Below, piece by piece: positions 36,438 to 45,536 of a stretch of DNA of 64,000 nucleotides. The stretch is from positions 3,649,501 through 3,713,500 of the forward strand of contig NZ_CP157875.1 of NCBI RefSeq assembly GCF_040215105.1, in the 5' to 3' direction. This DNA comes from Aeromonas veronii. Lineage in GTDB: Bacteria; Pseudomonadota; Gammaproteobacteria; Enterobacterales; Aeromonadaceae. The translations under genes and the position numbers were made by a program. The notes below the pieces were generated by a model that saw nothing but the letters and a program-made list of their open reading frames with translations, ran no database searches and had not been told where the DNA came from. How positions within the stretch are numbered: position 1 is the stretch's first letter; each line of letters begins with the position of its first letter.

Positions 36438-36890
36438 ATGGCGACCATGACAGACGAGCGGGTCCCCTGCCACGCGCTGCCGAGCCCGCTCGACTTCTGG
36501 AACTGGAGCGGCAAGCATTACGGCCAGCGCAGTCAGGACTGGTTGCAGGTGCAGACACTCGGCGGCAACGTCAATCTGGCCCTGCTGCTGCACCGGCTGG
36601 ATCTGGACGACATAGTGGTGGATCTGGGGGCCCTGCAGCCGGCCCTGATCCAGACGGAGGCGGTGCTGACCCCCTGGCGCACCCTGCGCCAAAATGCCAA
36701 GTCCCGGCTCGATGAGAGCGAGTACCAGACCATGCTGGCCCACGAGCTGGAGCTGGAGCGACTGCAACAGGGCGTCTTGCTGCAAGCCCTGCGCGCCCTG
36801 CCCCTGTATCGGGGAGAGAGCCACAACCTGTTGAACTATCTAACGATATTGGGGGCCCAGCAGGGTCCCCTCAGAGACCTAATATGCTGA
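36438..36890 (+). CDS. TIGR02444 family protein (DUF2390)
   Basis: About 150 residues with the family N-terminal hallmark PSPLDFWNWSGKHYG followed by LLLHRLDLD and a helical C-terminal half. No catalytic motif is visible and the function is unknown. The ATG at 36438 is one base after the yheS stop, so it is translationally coupled; an ATG at 36447 is an alternative and a TTG at 36429 would overlap yheS. The 3' end overlaps rlmJ by seven bases. Its conserved place behind yheS suggests a translation-related role, which is inference only. Confidence 0.85.
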   Translation: MATMTDERVPCHALPSPLDFWNWSGKHYGQRSQDWLQVQTLGGNVNLALLLHRLDLDDIVVDLGALQPALIQTEAVLTPWRTLRQNAKSRLDESEYQTMLAHELELERLQQGVLLQALRALPLYRGESHNLLNYLTILGAQQGPLRDLIC

Positions 36891-37738
36891 GCTATCGCCA
36901 CGCCTTTCACGCCGGCAACCATGCCGACGTCCTCAAACACGCCGTCCAGGCCCTGATCATCGAGTCCCTCAAGAAGAAGGAGAAGCCCTTCATCGTGCTG
37001 GACACCCATGCCGGCGGCGGTCTCTACGATCTGCGCGGCGACTGGTCCCAGAAGAAGGCCGAATATGTCGACGGCATAGGCCGGCTGTGGGACGAGCGGA
37101 GCCAATGGGCCGCCATGGCCCCCTATCTGGGCGTCATCGGGGAGATGAACCAGAGCGGTGAGCTGCACACCTATCCCGGTTCCCCCGAGCTCTCCCGCCG
37201 TCTGCTGCGCGAGCAGGACAAGCTGGCGCTGATGGAGCTGCACAACAACGAGGTGGAGGACCTGCGCGCCAACATGGGTTATGACCCCCGCGTCGCCGTG
37301 CACCACCGTGACGGCTTCGAGGGACTGGTGGCCCTGCTGCCGCCGACTCCGCGCCGCGGTCTGGTGCTGATCGATCCGCCCTATGAGCTCAAGGAAGACT
37401 ACTTCGCCGTGGTCGATACCCTCAAAAAGGCACAGAAACGCTGGGCGACCGGCATCTATGCGCTCTGGTATCCCATCCTGGGGCAGGAGGCGGACAAGTC
37501 CCGCGACATGCTCAAAGCCATCAAGCGGGAGAACTTCGGCAATGTGCTGGTGGCCGAGCTGGAAGTGGCGGGTCAGACCGCAGATTGGGGCATGAACGGC
37601 TCCGGCATGTTGATCATCAGCCCCCCCTGGATGCTGGCCGAACAGATCGAGGCTTTCTTGAAGCCCCTGTGCGCCAAGCTGGCCCAGGGCGCCGGCGCCC
37701 AGTACCGGGTGGAGTGGCTCAACAAAATCGAGGAATAA
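36884..37738 (+). CDS. rlmJ: 23S rRNA (adenine-2030-N6)-methyltransferase RlmJ
   Basis: A 284-residue SAM methyltransferase. The N-terminus MLSYRHAFHAGNHADVLKH is diagnostic for RlmJ (YhiR/ComJ). Motif I is in VLDTHAGGGLYDL and the catalytic DPPY motif in LVLIDPPYEL. It makes m6A2030 in 23S rRNA. It overlaps the TIGR02444 gene and is closed by a terminator, ending the yheS transcription unit. Confidence 0.95.
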   Translation: MLSYRHAFHAGNHADVLKHAVQALIIESLKKKEKPFIVLDTHAGGGLYDLRGDWSQKKAEYVDGIGRLWDERSQWAAMAPYLGVIGEMNQSGELHTYPGSPELSRRLLREQDKLALMELHNNEVEDLRANMGYDPRVAVHHRDGFEGLVALLPPTPRRGLVLIDPPYELKEDYFAVVDTLKKAQKRWATGIYALWYPILGQEADKSRDMLKAIKRENFGNVLVAELEVAGQTADWGMNGSGMLIISPPWMLAEQIEAFLKPLCAKLAQGAGAQYRVEWLNKIEE

Positions 37739-37757
37739 CGCCTCGCCTGCACGTCAA

Positions 37758-37782
37758 AAAGCCCCTCGCGGGGCTTTTTTAT
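37758..37782. terminator. Bidirectional terminator after rlmJ
   Basis: AAAAAGCCCC / GGGGCTTTTT with loop TCGC, between converging genes. Confidence 0.88.
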
Positions 37783-37806
37783 TGGCCTGGGTTTCTTGGC
37801 TCAGCC

Positions 37807-38028
37807 TCATTGCAGTCCTGACGATTGAAGCACCGGCTTGTCCCGCCACAGGGCCAGGATCACCAGCGCCAGCAGCGCCATGGGCGGAAACAGGCAGAGG
37901 ATGACGCACAGAATGGTGATGAGCTTGGGATGCTCGCTCTTGCGGCGCGCCAGCCGATAGGCGATAAAGCCGACGATCACCATCAGCAGCAGAATGAAAT
38001 ATGCAGCCAAGGTAGAACTGATATTCAT
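37807..38028 (-). CDS. Small two-TM membrane protein, 73 aa
   Basis: Not recognised. The start at 38028 has a strong AAAGGAG five bases upstream. Two hydrophobic helices are visible (LAAYFILLLMVIVGFIAY and ILCVILCLFPPMALLALVIL), separated by a basic loop RLARRKSEHPK that should face the cytoplasm. The family is unclear; it resembles many small inner-membrane proteins. It is divergent from the Fur-box/DUF2061 gene and shares about 180 bases of intergenic space with it. Confidence 0.7.
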   Translation of the reverse strand: MNISSTLAAYFILLLMVIVGFIAYRLARRKSEHPKLITILCVILCLFPPMALLALVILALWRDKPVLQSSGLQ

Positions 38029-38139
38029 GAAAACTCCTTTTTTCATGGAAAAAACCAGTGTAACAATCAGCGCCCCCCGGCAAGCCCCCATCTGGCAGCC
38101 ACCACCAGACCGATAGTTTTTCCCTATCACAACAATAAA

Positions 38140-38154
38140 TGAGAATTATTTTCA
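38140..38154. promoter_or_regulatory. Fur box
   Basis: TGAGAATTATTTTCA matches the 7-1-7 Fur palindrome (TGATAATNATTATCA) at 12 of 14 positions and is embedded in an AT-rich stretch. It is about 53 bases before the DUF2061 start and about 110 bases before the divergent small membrane protein. Confidence 0.7.
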
Positions 38155-38206
38155 TTTAACTGATTTCCGAGGCATACTCTTCTCATCACCAGAGGGAGTC
38201 ATCATC

Positions 38207-38569
38207 ATGCTCAAGACCATCAGCTTCGCCTGCCTGCACTTCACCGTCGCCTTCACTTTGGCTTACCTGCTGACCGGTGAGCTGCTGACCGCCAGCCTGA
38301 TCGCCCTCGTCGAGCCCGCCGTCAACACGGTCGCCTTCTACTTCCACGATCTGGGCTGGCACAAGTTCAAGCCCAATCACAGCCTGCAGGCCAAGACCAG
38401 CAGCTTCGCCGTCGTCCACTTCTCGGTGGCCTTCGGGGTCGCCTACCTGCTGAGTGGCGAACTGCTCACCGGCGGTGTCATGGCCATGCTGGAACCCACC
38501 GTCAATACCGTGGTGTTCTTCTTCCACGAGCGGCTGTGGCGCGCCCGCCAGCAACCCGCCCTGGCCTGA
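38207..38569 (+). CDS. DUF2061 membrane protein with internal duplication
   Basis: A 120-residue protein made of two halves that are clear copies: FACLHFTVAFTLAYLLTGEL (8-27) against FAVVHFSVAFGVAYLLSGEL, and LVEPAVNTVAFYFHDLGW against MLEPTVNTVVFFFHERLW. Each half gives one or two TM segments with conserved His, Glu-Pro and FxFH residues. The family (DUF2061) is of unknown function. The ribosome-binding site GGGAG precedes the ATG. A Fur box upstream suggests repression by iron, which is inference from the site. The conserved His/Glu might bind metal. Confidence 0.8.
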   Translation: MLKTISFACLHFTVAFTLAYLLTGELLTASLIALVEPAVNTVAFYFHDLGWHKFKPNHSLQAKTSSFAVVHFSVAFGVAYLLSGELLTGGVMAMLEPTVNTVVFFFHERLWRARQQPALA

Positions 38570-38675
38570 TCCTCCCCTTTCGCAGCAAGGGCCGCCTGGG
38601 GCAAGAAAAGCCTCGGCGGCCCCGCCAGATTGTGCTCTAGTATGCGGGTCGTCCCTCACGTTGGAGCCTTTTCTC

Positions 38676-39269
38676 ATGAACAAGTTATTGCTTGGCACCC
38701 TCTTGCTGATGTCGCCGCTCACCCAGGCCGCCACCCCCTCCTTCGACTGCACCAAGGCTCACGGCAGCGCCGAGCAGCTCATCTGCCAGGATGCCGGTCT
38801 GGCCACCCTGGACAATGAACTCGCGGCCCTCTATCCCAAGGCCATCGCCAACTTCTCCCCCGAACAGGTAAAGACGGAGAAGGCGCTGCAGCGCGGCTGG
38901 ATCAAGGGACGCAACGAATGCTGGAAGGATACGGCCCCCGGCAAGTGCATCGAAGCGAGCTACCAGACCCGTATCACCGAGCTGCAGATAAAGGGAGGCC
39001 AGCAGACGGTGCCCGCCCCCATCCTCTACCAATGCGGCAAGGATCTGACCGTGACCGCCTACTTCTACAACGACACCAAGTTGCCCGTCTCCGTCATCAA
39101 CCTGGGGCCGGAGCAGCAGGTACTGGCCTATCAGGTGCCCAGCGGCAGCGGTGCCCACTACGAGGGACAGAACCTCAGCTTCTGGACCAAGGGCAAGGAG
39201 GCCATGCTCGAACGCTATGGCGAGCCCAAGCTCTCCTGCCAGGAATTGGGCAAGGGCAGCGACGAATAG
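38676..39269 (+). CDS. Secreted LprI-like (DUF1311) plus MliC-type lysozyme-inhibitor fusion
   Basis: A 197-residue exported protein; ATG at 38676 begins MNKLLLGTLLLMSPLTQAATP, a signal peptide. Residues about 24-105 are an LprI/DUF1311 domain (FDCTKAHGSAEQLICQD, GWIKGRNECWKD, CIEASYQTRI) with paired Cys. Residues about 115-190 match the MliC C-type lysozyme inhibitor domain: YQCGKDLTVTAYFYNDTK and the functional loop SGSGAHYEG, with a final Cys in LSCQEL. MliC proteins insert the SGSGA-type loop in the lysozyme active site. It should protect the wall in the periplasm. There is no lipobox. A terminator follows. Confidence 0.85.
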   Translation: MNKLLLGTLLLMSPLTQAATPSFDCTKAHGSAEQLICQDAGLATLDNELAALYPKAIANFSPEQVKTEKALQRGWIKGRNECWKDTAPGKCIEASYQTRITELQIKGGQQTVPAPILYQCGKDLTVTAYFYNDTKLPVSVINLGPEQQVLAYQVPSGSGAHYEGQNLSFWTKGKEAMLERYGEPKLSCQELGKGSDE

Positions 39270-39289
39270 ACAACGCCATCACCATCATG

Positions 39290-39316
39290 AAAAAGCCCCG
39301 CAATGCGGGGCTTTTT
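39290..39316. terminator. Bidirectional terminator before putP
   Basis: AAAAAGCCCCGC / GCGGGGCTTTTT with loop AAT, between converging genes. Confidence 0.9.
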
Positions 39317-39345
39317 GTTATCGACATTGACCTTGGCAAGCGGGG

Positions 39346-40854
39346 TTATTTCACCGCGACCGGCTCGAGGGCTGGCGTGTTGAACTCGCGCTCGGCTTCG
39401 TCGAAGCGATCCAGCATGGCCTTGGACGGAGCCTTGTCCAGCAGGCTGAACACCACGATGGCCAGGGCGGAGAAGAGGAAGCCCGGGATGATCTCATACA
39501 GACCCAGCCAGCCGAACTGCTTCCAGACGATGACGGTCAGGGCACCGACCAGCATGCCCGCCAGGGCACCGTTGCGGGTCATGCGCGACCAGAGCACGGA
39601 GAGCAGCACCACGGGACCGAAGGCGGCACCGAAGCCGGCCCAGGCATAGCTCACCAGACCCAGTACCCGGTTCTCCGGGTTCACGGCCACGGCGATGGCG
39701 ATCACGGCGATCAGCAGCACCATCAGGCGACCGACCCAGACCAGCTCCTTCTGGGAGGCGTTCTTGCGCAGGAAGGGCTTGTAGAGGTCTTCCGTGATGG
39801 CGCTGGAGCAGACCAGTAATTGACAGCTGAGAGTACTCATCACCGCCGCCAGGATGGCGGAGAGCAGCACGCCCGCAATCCAGGGGTTGAACAGGATCTT
39901 GGAGAGCTCGATGAAGACCCGCTCCGGGTTGCCGGTGACGCCGGCCGCCTGCTCGGTGAAGGTGCTGAAGTAGGAGAGACCGAAGAAGCCGATGGCCACG
40001 GCGCCGCCGAGGCACAGCACCATCCAGGTCATGCTGATGCGACGGGCGCTGGCCATGGAGTGGTGGGAATCCGCCGCCATGAAGCGCGCCAGGATGTGGG
40101 GCTGGCCGAAGTACCCGAGGCCCCAAGCCATCAGGGAGATGATGGCGATGAAGTCCAGGTTCTTGAACATGTCGAGGTTGCTGGCGTTCTGCGCCGCCAC
40201 CTGCACCATGGCGGTGTCGATGCCGCCGACGGCGATGATGACGAACACCGGGGTCAGGATCAGGGCGAAGATCATCAGGGTGGCCTGCACCGTATCGGTC
40301 CAGCTCACCGCGAGGAAGCCGCCGAAGAAGGTGTAGGTGATGGTGGCCGCGGCACCGACCCAGAGGGCGGTGTTGTAATCCATGCCGAAGGTGCTCTCGA
40401 ACAGGCGAGCACCGGCCACCACGCCGGAGGCGCAGTAGATGGTGAAGAACAGCAGGATCACCAGGGCGGAGAGGATGCGCAGCACCCGGCTCTTGTCTTC
40501 GAAGCGGTAGGTGAAGTAGTCCGGCAGGGTCAGGGCGTTGCGGTTCTTCTCGGTGTGAACCCGCAGCCGACCGGCGACCCAGCGCCAGTTGAAGTAGGCG
40601 CCGATGACCAGGCCGATGGCGATCCAGCTCTCGGAGATGCCGCCGATGAAAACGGCGCCCGGCAGGCCCATCAACAACCAGCCACTCATGTCGGACGCAC
40701 CGGCGGAGAGGGCGGTGACCCAGCTCCCCATGCGGCGTCCGCCGAGAATGTAATCGTCGAAGTTGCGGGTGGCGCGATAGGCGATGAAGCCGATCAGCAC
40801 CATCCCGAGGATGTACACCAGGAAGGTGATAAGCATTGGGGTGCTAGCTGTCAT
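39346..40854 (-). CDS. putP: Sodium/proline symporter PutP
   Basis: A 502-residue SSS-family transporter with about 13 TM helices. The family start is FLVYILGMVLIGFIAYRATRN after residue 10, then DDYILGGRRMGSWVTALSAGASDMSGWLL with the conserved Asp and Ser of the Na+ site, and the TM8-9 region with LSCQLLVCSSAITEDLY. Length and sequence fit E. coli PutP (502). It imports proline with Na+ across the inner membrane. CGGAG lies six bases before ATG. putA is not in the window. The 270 bases upstream carry no gene. Confidence 0.95.
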   Translation of the reverse strand: MTASTPMLITFLVYILGMVLIGFIAYRATRNFDDYILGGRRMGSWVTALSAGASDMSGWLLMGLPGAVFIGGISESWIAIGLVIGAYFNWRWVAGRLRVHTEKNRNALTLPDYFTYRFEDKSRVLRILSALVILLFFTIYCASGVVAGARLFESTFGMDYNTALWVGAAATITYTFFGGFLAVSWTDTVQATLMIFALILTPVFVIIAVGGIDTAMVQVAAQNASNLDMFKNLDFIAIISLMAWGLGYFGQPHILARFMAADSHHSMASARRISMTWMVLCLGGAVAIGFFGLSYFSTFTEQAAGVTGNPERVFIELSKILFNPWIAGVLLSAILAAVMSTLSCQLLVCSSAITEDLYKPFLRKNASQKELVWVGRLMVLLIAVIAIAVAVNPENRVLGLVSYAWAGFGAAFGPVVLLSVLWSRMTRNGALAGMLVGALTVIVWKQFGWLGLYEIIPGFLFSALAIVVFSLLDKAPSKAMLDRFDEAEREFNTPALEPVAVK

Positions 40855-41077
40855 TCAAAACTCCGTTATGTGACTTTGTACCCGTTCTGACGACGGGTTC
40901 TTCCTTAAAAACCGGCCTAGAGTAATCAGCAGATCCCATAAGCTCAACTGTTTTTAACAAATAAAAAACACAATAAAAACGTTTTACTGCTAACTAATTA
41001 ACCACTCATGGATGAATTAGCCAGATATTATGCCACTGTCACAATGACTTATCCCAGCACCCAGGCTGGATGGACAT

Positions 41078-41110
41078 AAAAAAGCCCAGGCCAGAGGCCG
41101 GGGCTTTTTT
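41078..41110 (-). terminator. Terminator of the L,D-transpeptidase gene
   Basis: AAAAAAGCCC.GGCC / GGCC.GGGCTTTTTT with loop AGA; T run in both directions. Confidence 0.85.
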
Positions 41111-41125
41111 GTTGCACCGCGGGGA

Positions 41126-42052
41126 TCAGCGGTTGATGGCGATAGGCATGCCACTGCGCTGTTCCAGCGCCTGTTTCACCAGCTGGGAATCGCTGTCGGC
41201 GTGGGCGATGAAACGAGTCACTTCAGGCGTCATGGGCAGGGGGGCCGGCATGCTGGAGTTGAACTCGGCCTCATCCCGGGAGAGGGGCTGGTGCACTTCC
41301 AGATAGCGGTGACCATCGGGTTCGAGGGATGCCTTCATCGGCTGGTTGATGAACTGCACGCGCGTACCGACCGGCACCTGCTTGAACAGGTACTCGATGT
41401 CATCGTTACGCAGCCGCACGCAGCCATGGCTCACCCGCAGGCCGATGCCGAACTGGGCGTTGGTGCCGTGGATGGCGTACATCTTGCCGATGTAGAGCGC
41501 GAACAGCCCCATGGGGTTGTCCGGGCCCGCCGGCCAGACCGCGGGCAGGGTCTCGCCACGGGCGGCGTATTCGGCATGCATCTTGGCAGTCGGGGTCCAG
41601 GTCGGGCCCTCTTTCTTGCGCTGCACGCTGGTCACCCAGTTCTCCGGGGTATCGGTGCCGAGCTGGCCGATGCCGATGGGCAGCACTTCCACCACCTTCT
41701 TGCCCTTGGGGTAGTAATAGAGGCGCATCTCCGCCACGTTGATGACGATCCCCTCCCGCGGCGCATCCGGCAGGATCAGCTGGTGCGGCACGACGAGCTT
41801 GTCACCGGCCTGCACCAACAGGGGATCCGCCTTGGGGTTGGCTTCCAGCATGTTGGTCAGCCCCAGCTGGAATTTGGCCGCCACCGTCTCCAGGGGCTGG
41901 CCGCCTTCCTCGGCGGGCACCACGTACTCCGTGTTCTCGCCCACCAGGCGGCTGTTGGCCGCAGGCAGGACATACTCGACGGCCAGGGCGGGTGCCGCAG
42001 CCAGGATGAAACTGCAGCAGAGCGTGGCGGCAGTGGCGTGAAGAAGCTTCAT
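41126..42052 (-). CDS. L,D-transpeptidase (YkuD domain, ErfK/YbiS/YnhG type)
   Basis: A 308-residue periplasmic enzyme. The start at 42052 gives a signal peptide [21 protein letters not shown]; the frame runs further upstream without features. A LysM-like segment (about 35-95) precedes the YkuD domain (about 97-235) with the conserved YAIHGTN and the catalytic [11 protein letters not shown]. The length matches E. coli ErfK and YbiS. Such enzymes crosslink meso-DAP residues or anchor Lpp to peptidoglycan; which of these is not decidable here. GGGAA lies four bases before ATG. Confidence 0.92.
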   Translation of the reverse strand: MKLLHATAATLCCSFILAAAPALAVEYVLPAANSRLVGENTEYVVPAEEGGQPLETVAAKFQLGLTNMLEANPKADPLLVQAGDKLVVPHQLILPDAPREGIVINVAEMRLYYYPKGKKVVEVLPIGIGQLGTDTPENWVTSVQRKKEGPTWTPTAKMHAEYAARGETLPAVWPAGPDNPMGLFALYIGKMYAIHGTNAQFGIGLRVSHGCVRLRNDDIEYLFKQVPVGTRVQFINQPMKASLEPDGHRYLEVHQPLSRDEAEFNSSMPAPLPMTPEVTRFIAHADSDSQLVKQALEQRSGMPIAINR

Positions 42053-42211
42053 AGGATTCCCGTCATGGATAAGGTGAGTCAGTGCTCCGGCCCGATTGGG
42101 CGCGACAGGGCGCTCCAGGGGCCCGGAGAAGGCCGCCATTTTTCTCCCATGCGGGTAAAAATTCAACCGGCAAATGCGCGGATATTAAGCGCTGACCCAT
42201 AACCCCGCCCC

Positions 42212-43468
42212 CTAGTCGTTGCCAGCCATCTCCCGTTGCCAGAGGCGCATATCATAACCTGTTGGCGATTGGTGCAACCGCAGATGAAACTGCCCGATAA
42301 TGGCAAATAGGTGGTCGAAAATATCGGCCTGTATCCCTTCGTACTCGGCCCAGGCGGTGGTCGCCGTGAAGCAGTAGATCTCCAGCGGGATCCCCTCGCT
42401 GGTCGGGGCCAGCTGGCGCACCATCAGGGTCATGTCCTTGCGGATGTTGGGATGAGCCCGCAGATAGGCATCCAGATAGGCCCGCAGGGTCCCCAGGTTG
42501 GTGAGGTGACGGCCGTTGATGGGGTAGTTGATCGCCTCGCTGAGCTGCTGGTTGTAGCTGCTCAGCTCCTGCTCCTTGCGACTGAGATAGGGGGCCAGCA
42601 GCTTGGCCTGCTTCAAGGCCACCTGCTCGTCCGGCGTCAGGAAGCGCACACTGGTCATGTCGATGTTGACGCTGCGCTTGATGCGACGCCCGCCGGACTC
42701 CGTCATCCCCTGCCAGTTCTTGAACGAATCCGAGATGAGGGCGTAGGTGGGAATGGTGGTGATGGTCTTGTCCCAGTTTGACACCTTGACCGTGGTGAGA
42801 CCGATGTCGATCACCTCGCCATCCGCCCCGTATTTGTCCATCTGCAGCCAGTCGCCGACGCTGAGCATGCGGTTGGCGGAGAGCTGGATGCCGGCGACCA
42901 GACCCAGGATGGGATCCTTGAACACCAACATCAATACCGCGGTCATGGCACCCAGACCGCTGAACAGGATCACCGGTGACTTGCCCAGCAACAGGGCAAT
43001 CATCAGGATGCCCACCAGGATGCTGCCCACCAGTTTCACCCCCTGGAAGATGCCGCGCAGGGGCAGATCCCGCCCTATCCGGGTGTTGCGACTGAGGGAG
43101 AGCATGCAGTCGAGCAGGGCAAACAGGGAGAGCAGCAGGAACAGCAGGATCCAGAGCTGGGTCACGGTCTCGATCAGCATCAGGCTATCGGAGGCCCGTG
43201 GCAACCAGATCTCCGCCTGACCGAACATCACGGCCCCCTGCAGCACGAAGGCGAGACGGTGGAACAGGCGCTGCCGCAACTGGGGTGGCAACCACATCTG
43301 CTTGGTCTTGCCGAGCAGCGCCACCAGGCGCACCAGCAGCACCCGGTGCAGCACCAGGTGCAGCACCAGCGAGGTCAGGAGAATGAAACTCAGGGCAATC
43401 ACCAGGGCCATCAGATTGCTGACTTCGATCCCCATGCTACCCAACCAGTGAAAAAACGCGTCTTTCAT
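42212..43468 (-). CDS. ybdG: MscS-family mechanosensitive channel YbdG
   Basis: A 418-residue channel with five N-terminal TM helices (to about 195), the MscS pore/beta domain with FKDPILGLVAGIQLSANRML and VIDIGLTTVKVSNWDKTITTIP split over about 185-265, and a C-terminal cytoplasmic alpha/beta domain ending with QADIFDHLF and LRLHQSPTG. Sequence and length agree with E. coli YbdG (415), a miniconductance channel for hypoosmotic stress. The start at 43468 has GGAGG five bases upstream. Confidence 0.93.
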   Translation of the reverse strand: MKDAFFHWLGSMGIEVSNLMALVIALSFILLTSLVLHLVLHRVLLVRLVALLGKTKQMWLPPQLRQRLFHRLAFVLQGAVMFGQAEIWLPRASDSLMLIETVTQLWILLFLLLSLFALLDCMLSLSRNTRIGRDLPLRGIFQGVKLVGSILVGILMIALLLGKSPVILFSGLGAMTAVLMLVFKDPILGLVAGIQLSANRMLSVGDWLQMDKYGADGEVIDIGLTTVKVSNWDKTITTIPTYALISDSFKNWQGMTESGGRRIKRSVNIDMTSVRFLTPDEQVALKQAKLLAPYLSRKEQELSSYNQQLSEAINYPINGRHLTNLGTLRAYLDAYLRAHPNIRKDMTLMVRQLAPTSEGIPLEIYCFTATTAWAEYEGIQADIFDHLFAIIGQFHLRLHQSPTGYDMRLWQREMAGND

Positions 43469-43556
43469 CCCAACCTCCACTCATGAAACAGCCTGTCAGG
43501 GTACTTATCTCGCCCGTCATGTCAAATGACAAAACGCTCAGGCCGAGCCCAAAACG

Positions 43557-43584
43557 ACAACGCCCGGCACAGGCCGGGCGTTGT
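43557..43584 (-). terminator. Terminator of ackA
   Basis: ACAACGCCCGGC / GCCGGGCGTTGT with a four-base loop, 17 bases after the ackA stop; the T run is weak (minus strand CGTTTT). Confidence 0.7.
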
Positions 43585-43601
43585 GATTCAGCAAGATGGC
43601 A

Positions 43602-44801
43602 TCAGCCAACCAGGCTCAGGGCATCGCGGGCGATCACCAGCTCTTCGTTGGTGGGCATCACCAGTGCCAGCGGGCTGTCTGCGGTGGTGATGCGACCCTC
43701 CCCACCCAGCACGGCGGCGTTGTTCGCCTCCTTGTCCACCTTGAAGCCGAACAGGGCCAGACGGGCCAGCACCATCTCGCGCACCATGGCGGCGTTCTCG
43801 CCGATGCCGCCGGTGAACACCAGGGCATCCAGACGACCGTCCATGGCGGCAGCATAGGCGCCGACGTACTTGGCCACCCGGTAGGTAAACACGTCCAGCG
43901 CACGCTTGGCCCCGTCATCGGTGGCGTAGTTGGTGGTGACATAGCGGCAGTCGCTGCTCGCCTCCGTCATGCCCAGCAGGCCGGATTCGCGGGTCAGGCA
44001 GTGGTTGATCTGATCCACGCTGTAACCCAGGTTGTCGTGCATGAAGAACACGATGGCCGGATCGATGTCACCGCTGCGGGTGCCCATGGCCAGCCCTTCC
44101 AGCGGGGTCAGCCCCATGGAGGTATCGACCGACTCGCCGCCACGGATGGCGCAGACGGAGGCGCCGTTGCCCAGGTGGCAGTTGATCATGTTGAGCTCGG
44201 ACAGCGGCTTGCCCAGCGCCTTGGCGGTCTCTTCGGCAATGAAGCGGTGGGAGGTACCGTGGGCGCCGTAGCGACGGATGCCGTGCTCTTCATACAGCTT
44301 GTAGGGCAGCGCGTAGAGGTAGGCCTCTTGCGGCAGGGTCTGGTGGAAGGCGGTGTCGAATACGGCCACGTTCTTCTCGGCCAGGGCCGGGAACACCTTC
44401 AGGGCGGCACGGATGCCAATGAGGTGAGCCGGGTTGTGCAGGGGGGCGAACGGGATGGCGGCTTCGATACCGGCGATCACGCCGTCATCGATGCGCACGG
44501 AGCGGGAGAACTGCTCGCCGCCATGCACGATGCGGTGACCGATGGCCACCAGTTGTTCGGCCAGGGCAGGGTCCTGGGGCAGGATCTGACCCACGATGTG
44601 GTCGAGGGCTTCCTGGTGAGCGGCACCCGCTCCCAGCATGGCTTCGCCCTTGACCCCGTGGAGTTTCCACTTGATGCGTGCATCATCCAGGTTGAAACAT
44701 TCGGCCAGGCCGGACAGCATGTCCTCGCCTGTTTCGGCGTCCATTACGGCAAATTTCAGGGAAGAGCTACCGCAGTTAAGGATCAATACCAACTTGCTCA
44801 T
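43602..44801 (-). CDS. ackA: Acetate kinase
   Basis: A 399-residue ASKHA kinase interconverting acetate plus ATP and acetyl phosphate. Signature 1 is [16 protein letters not shown] at the N-terminus, GHRIVHGGE (substrate pocket Arg/His) is at about 90, signature 2 is [14 protein letters not shown] with [14 protein letters not shown], and [14 protein letters not shown] lies near the C-terminus. AGGAAG precedes the ATG. In most gammaproteobacteria pta follows ackA; here a terminator and the ybdG gene follow instead. The upstream 220 bases have no gene; TTGGAC with a poor -10 is the only promoter candidate I saw. Confidence 0.95.
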   Translation of the reverse strand: MSKLVLILNCGSSSLKFAVMDAETGEDMLSGLAECFNLDDARIKWKLHGVKGEAMLGAGAAHQEALDHIVGQILPQDPALAEQLVAIGHRIVHGGEQFSRSVRIDDGVIAGIEAAIPFAPLHNPAHLIGIRAALKVFPALAEKNVAVFDTAFHQTLPQEAYLYALPYKLYEEHGIRRYGAHGTSHRFIAEETAKALGKPLSELNMINCHLGNGASVCAIRGGESVDTSMGLTPLEGLAMGTRSGDIDPAIVFFMHDNLGYSVDQINHCLTRESGLLGMTEASSDCRYVTTNYATDDGAKRALDVFTYRVAKYVGAYAAAMDGRLDALVFTGGIGENAAMVREMVLARLALFGFKVDKEANNAAVLGGEGRITTADSPLALVMPTNEELVIARDALSLVG

Positions 44802-45020
44802 GTTCTACATCTTCCTGTGCTTCGGCTTGATGCCGACAGTGTCGTGTCATCCAAACAAGGATGGGATTCCCCTGCCGGGGGCTTATGGTCGCAGGAAAGT
44901 GCGTCCAATTTTTCAATTCGCTCGGTGCAGGCCGCAGGCGCGCTGCACTCATGAGGGGCTGGGCGAGCCACTGACGGCGGCCTCGTCCCGGGCGGGCACC
45001 TCGGCACCCGCGACTGGCGG

Positions 45021-45491
45021 CTACAGGCCTGCCAGCAGATCCTTGTGAACCTTGACCACCAATTTTTTCACCAAACCCGGGGTGGTCAGGGTACAAAGAG
45101 GGCGATGCAGTTCTCCCGGCCAGAAGATGGCGAAGTGGCCGGGCTGCAACGCCAGATAACTGGTCTGTTCGTCGTCGACGAACCAGAGATCGGGATGGGG
45201 ATGATCCGCCCCTTCACATGCATAGGCATGAGGGCCTACTCCGATCCACTCTTCACCGCGCAGCAGCAGCTGGATGTCCAGATACTGCTCGTGAAACTCG
45301 CCACGGCGCGCTGCGACTGGCTCGGTCAGCTCCTCGCTCACCAGGCAGAACAGCCGCATGCCATCGACCTCGGTCTTGCCGAGGGGAGCATCCAGCCAGT
45401 GCGGGACGCTCTTCACCACGTCCGCCATGATGCGGGCCAGGGGAGCGGGCAAGGGAGTGCGTTGCAAGGTATCCAGACTGCCGGTGATCAT
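45021..45491 (-). CDS. YhcH/YjgK/YiaL family protein (DUF386)
   Basis: A 156-residue cupin-like protein. Family motifs: GRxxxHEQYLDIQLLLRGEEWIG appears as GEFHEQYLDIQLLL, followed by FAIFWPGELHRPL and the C-terminal KKLVVKVH. The conserved His/Glu residues would bind a metal. Relatives include YhcH of sialic-acid clusters and EbgC; enzymatic activity on sugars (mutarotase-like) has been suggested. No sialic-acid genes are nearby. The ribosome-binding site AAGGAAG is visible. A minus-strand terminator lies 45 bases upstream of the start. Confidence 0.87.
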   Translation of the reverse strand: MITGSLDTLQRTPLPAPLARIMADVVKSVPHWLDAPLGKTEVDGMRLFCLVSEELTEPVAARRGEFHEQYLDIQLLLRGEEWIGVGPHAYACEGADHPHPDLWFVDDEQTSYLALQPGHFAIFWPGELHRPLCTLTTPGLVKKLVVKVHKDLLAGL

Positions 45492-45536
45492 CGCTGTGCT
45501 TCCTTAGGTGTATTCGCCGTCTATCTTCGTCTGCCA

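Noticed and set aside
43596..44954. 452-codon plus-strand ORF opposite ackA
   Set aside because: Antisense to a well-conserved acetate kinase; no ribosome-binding site and no domain.
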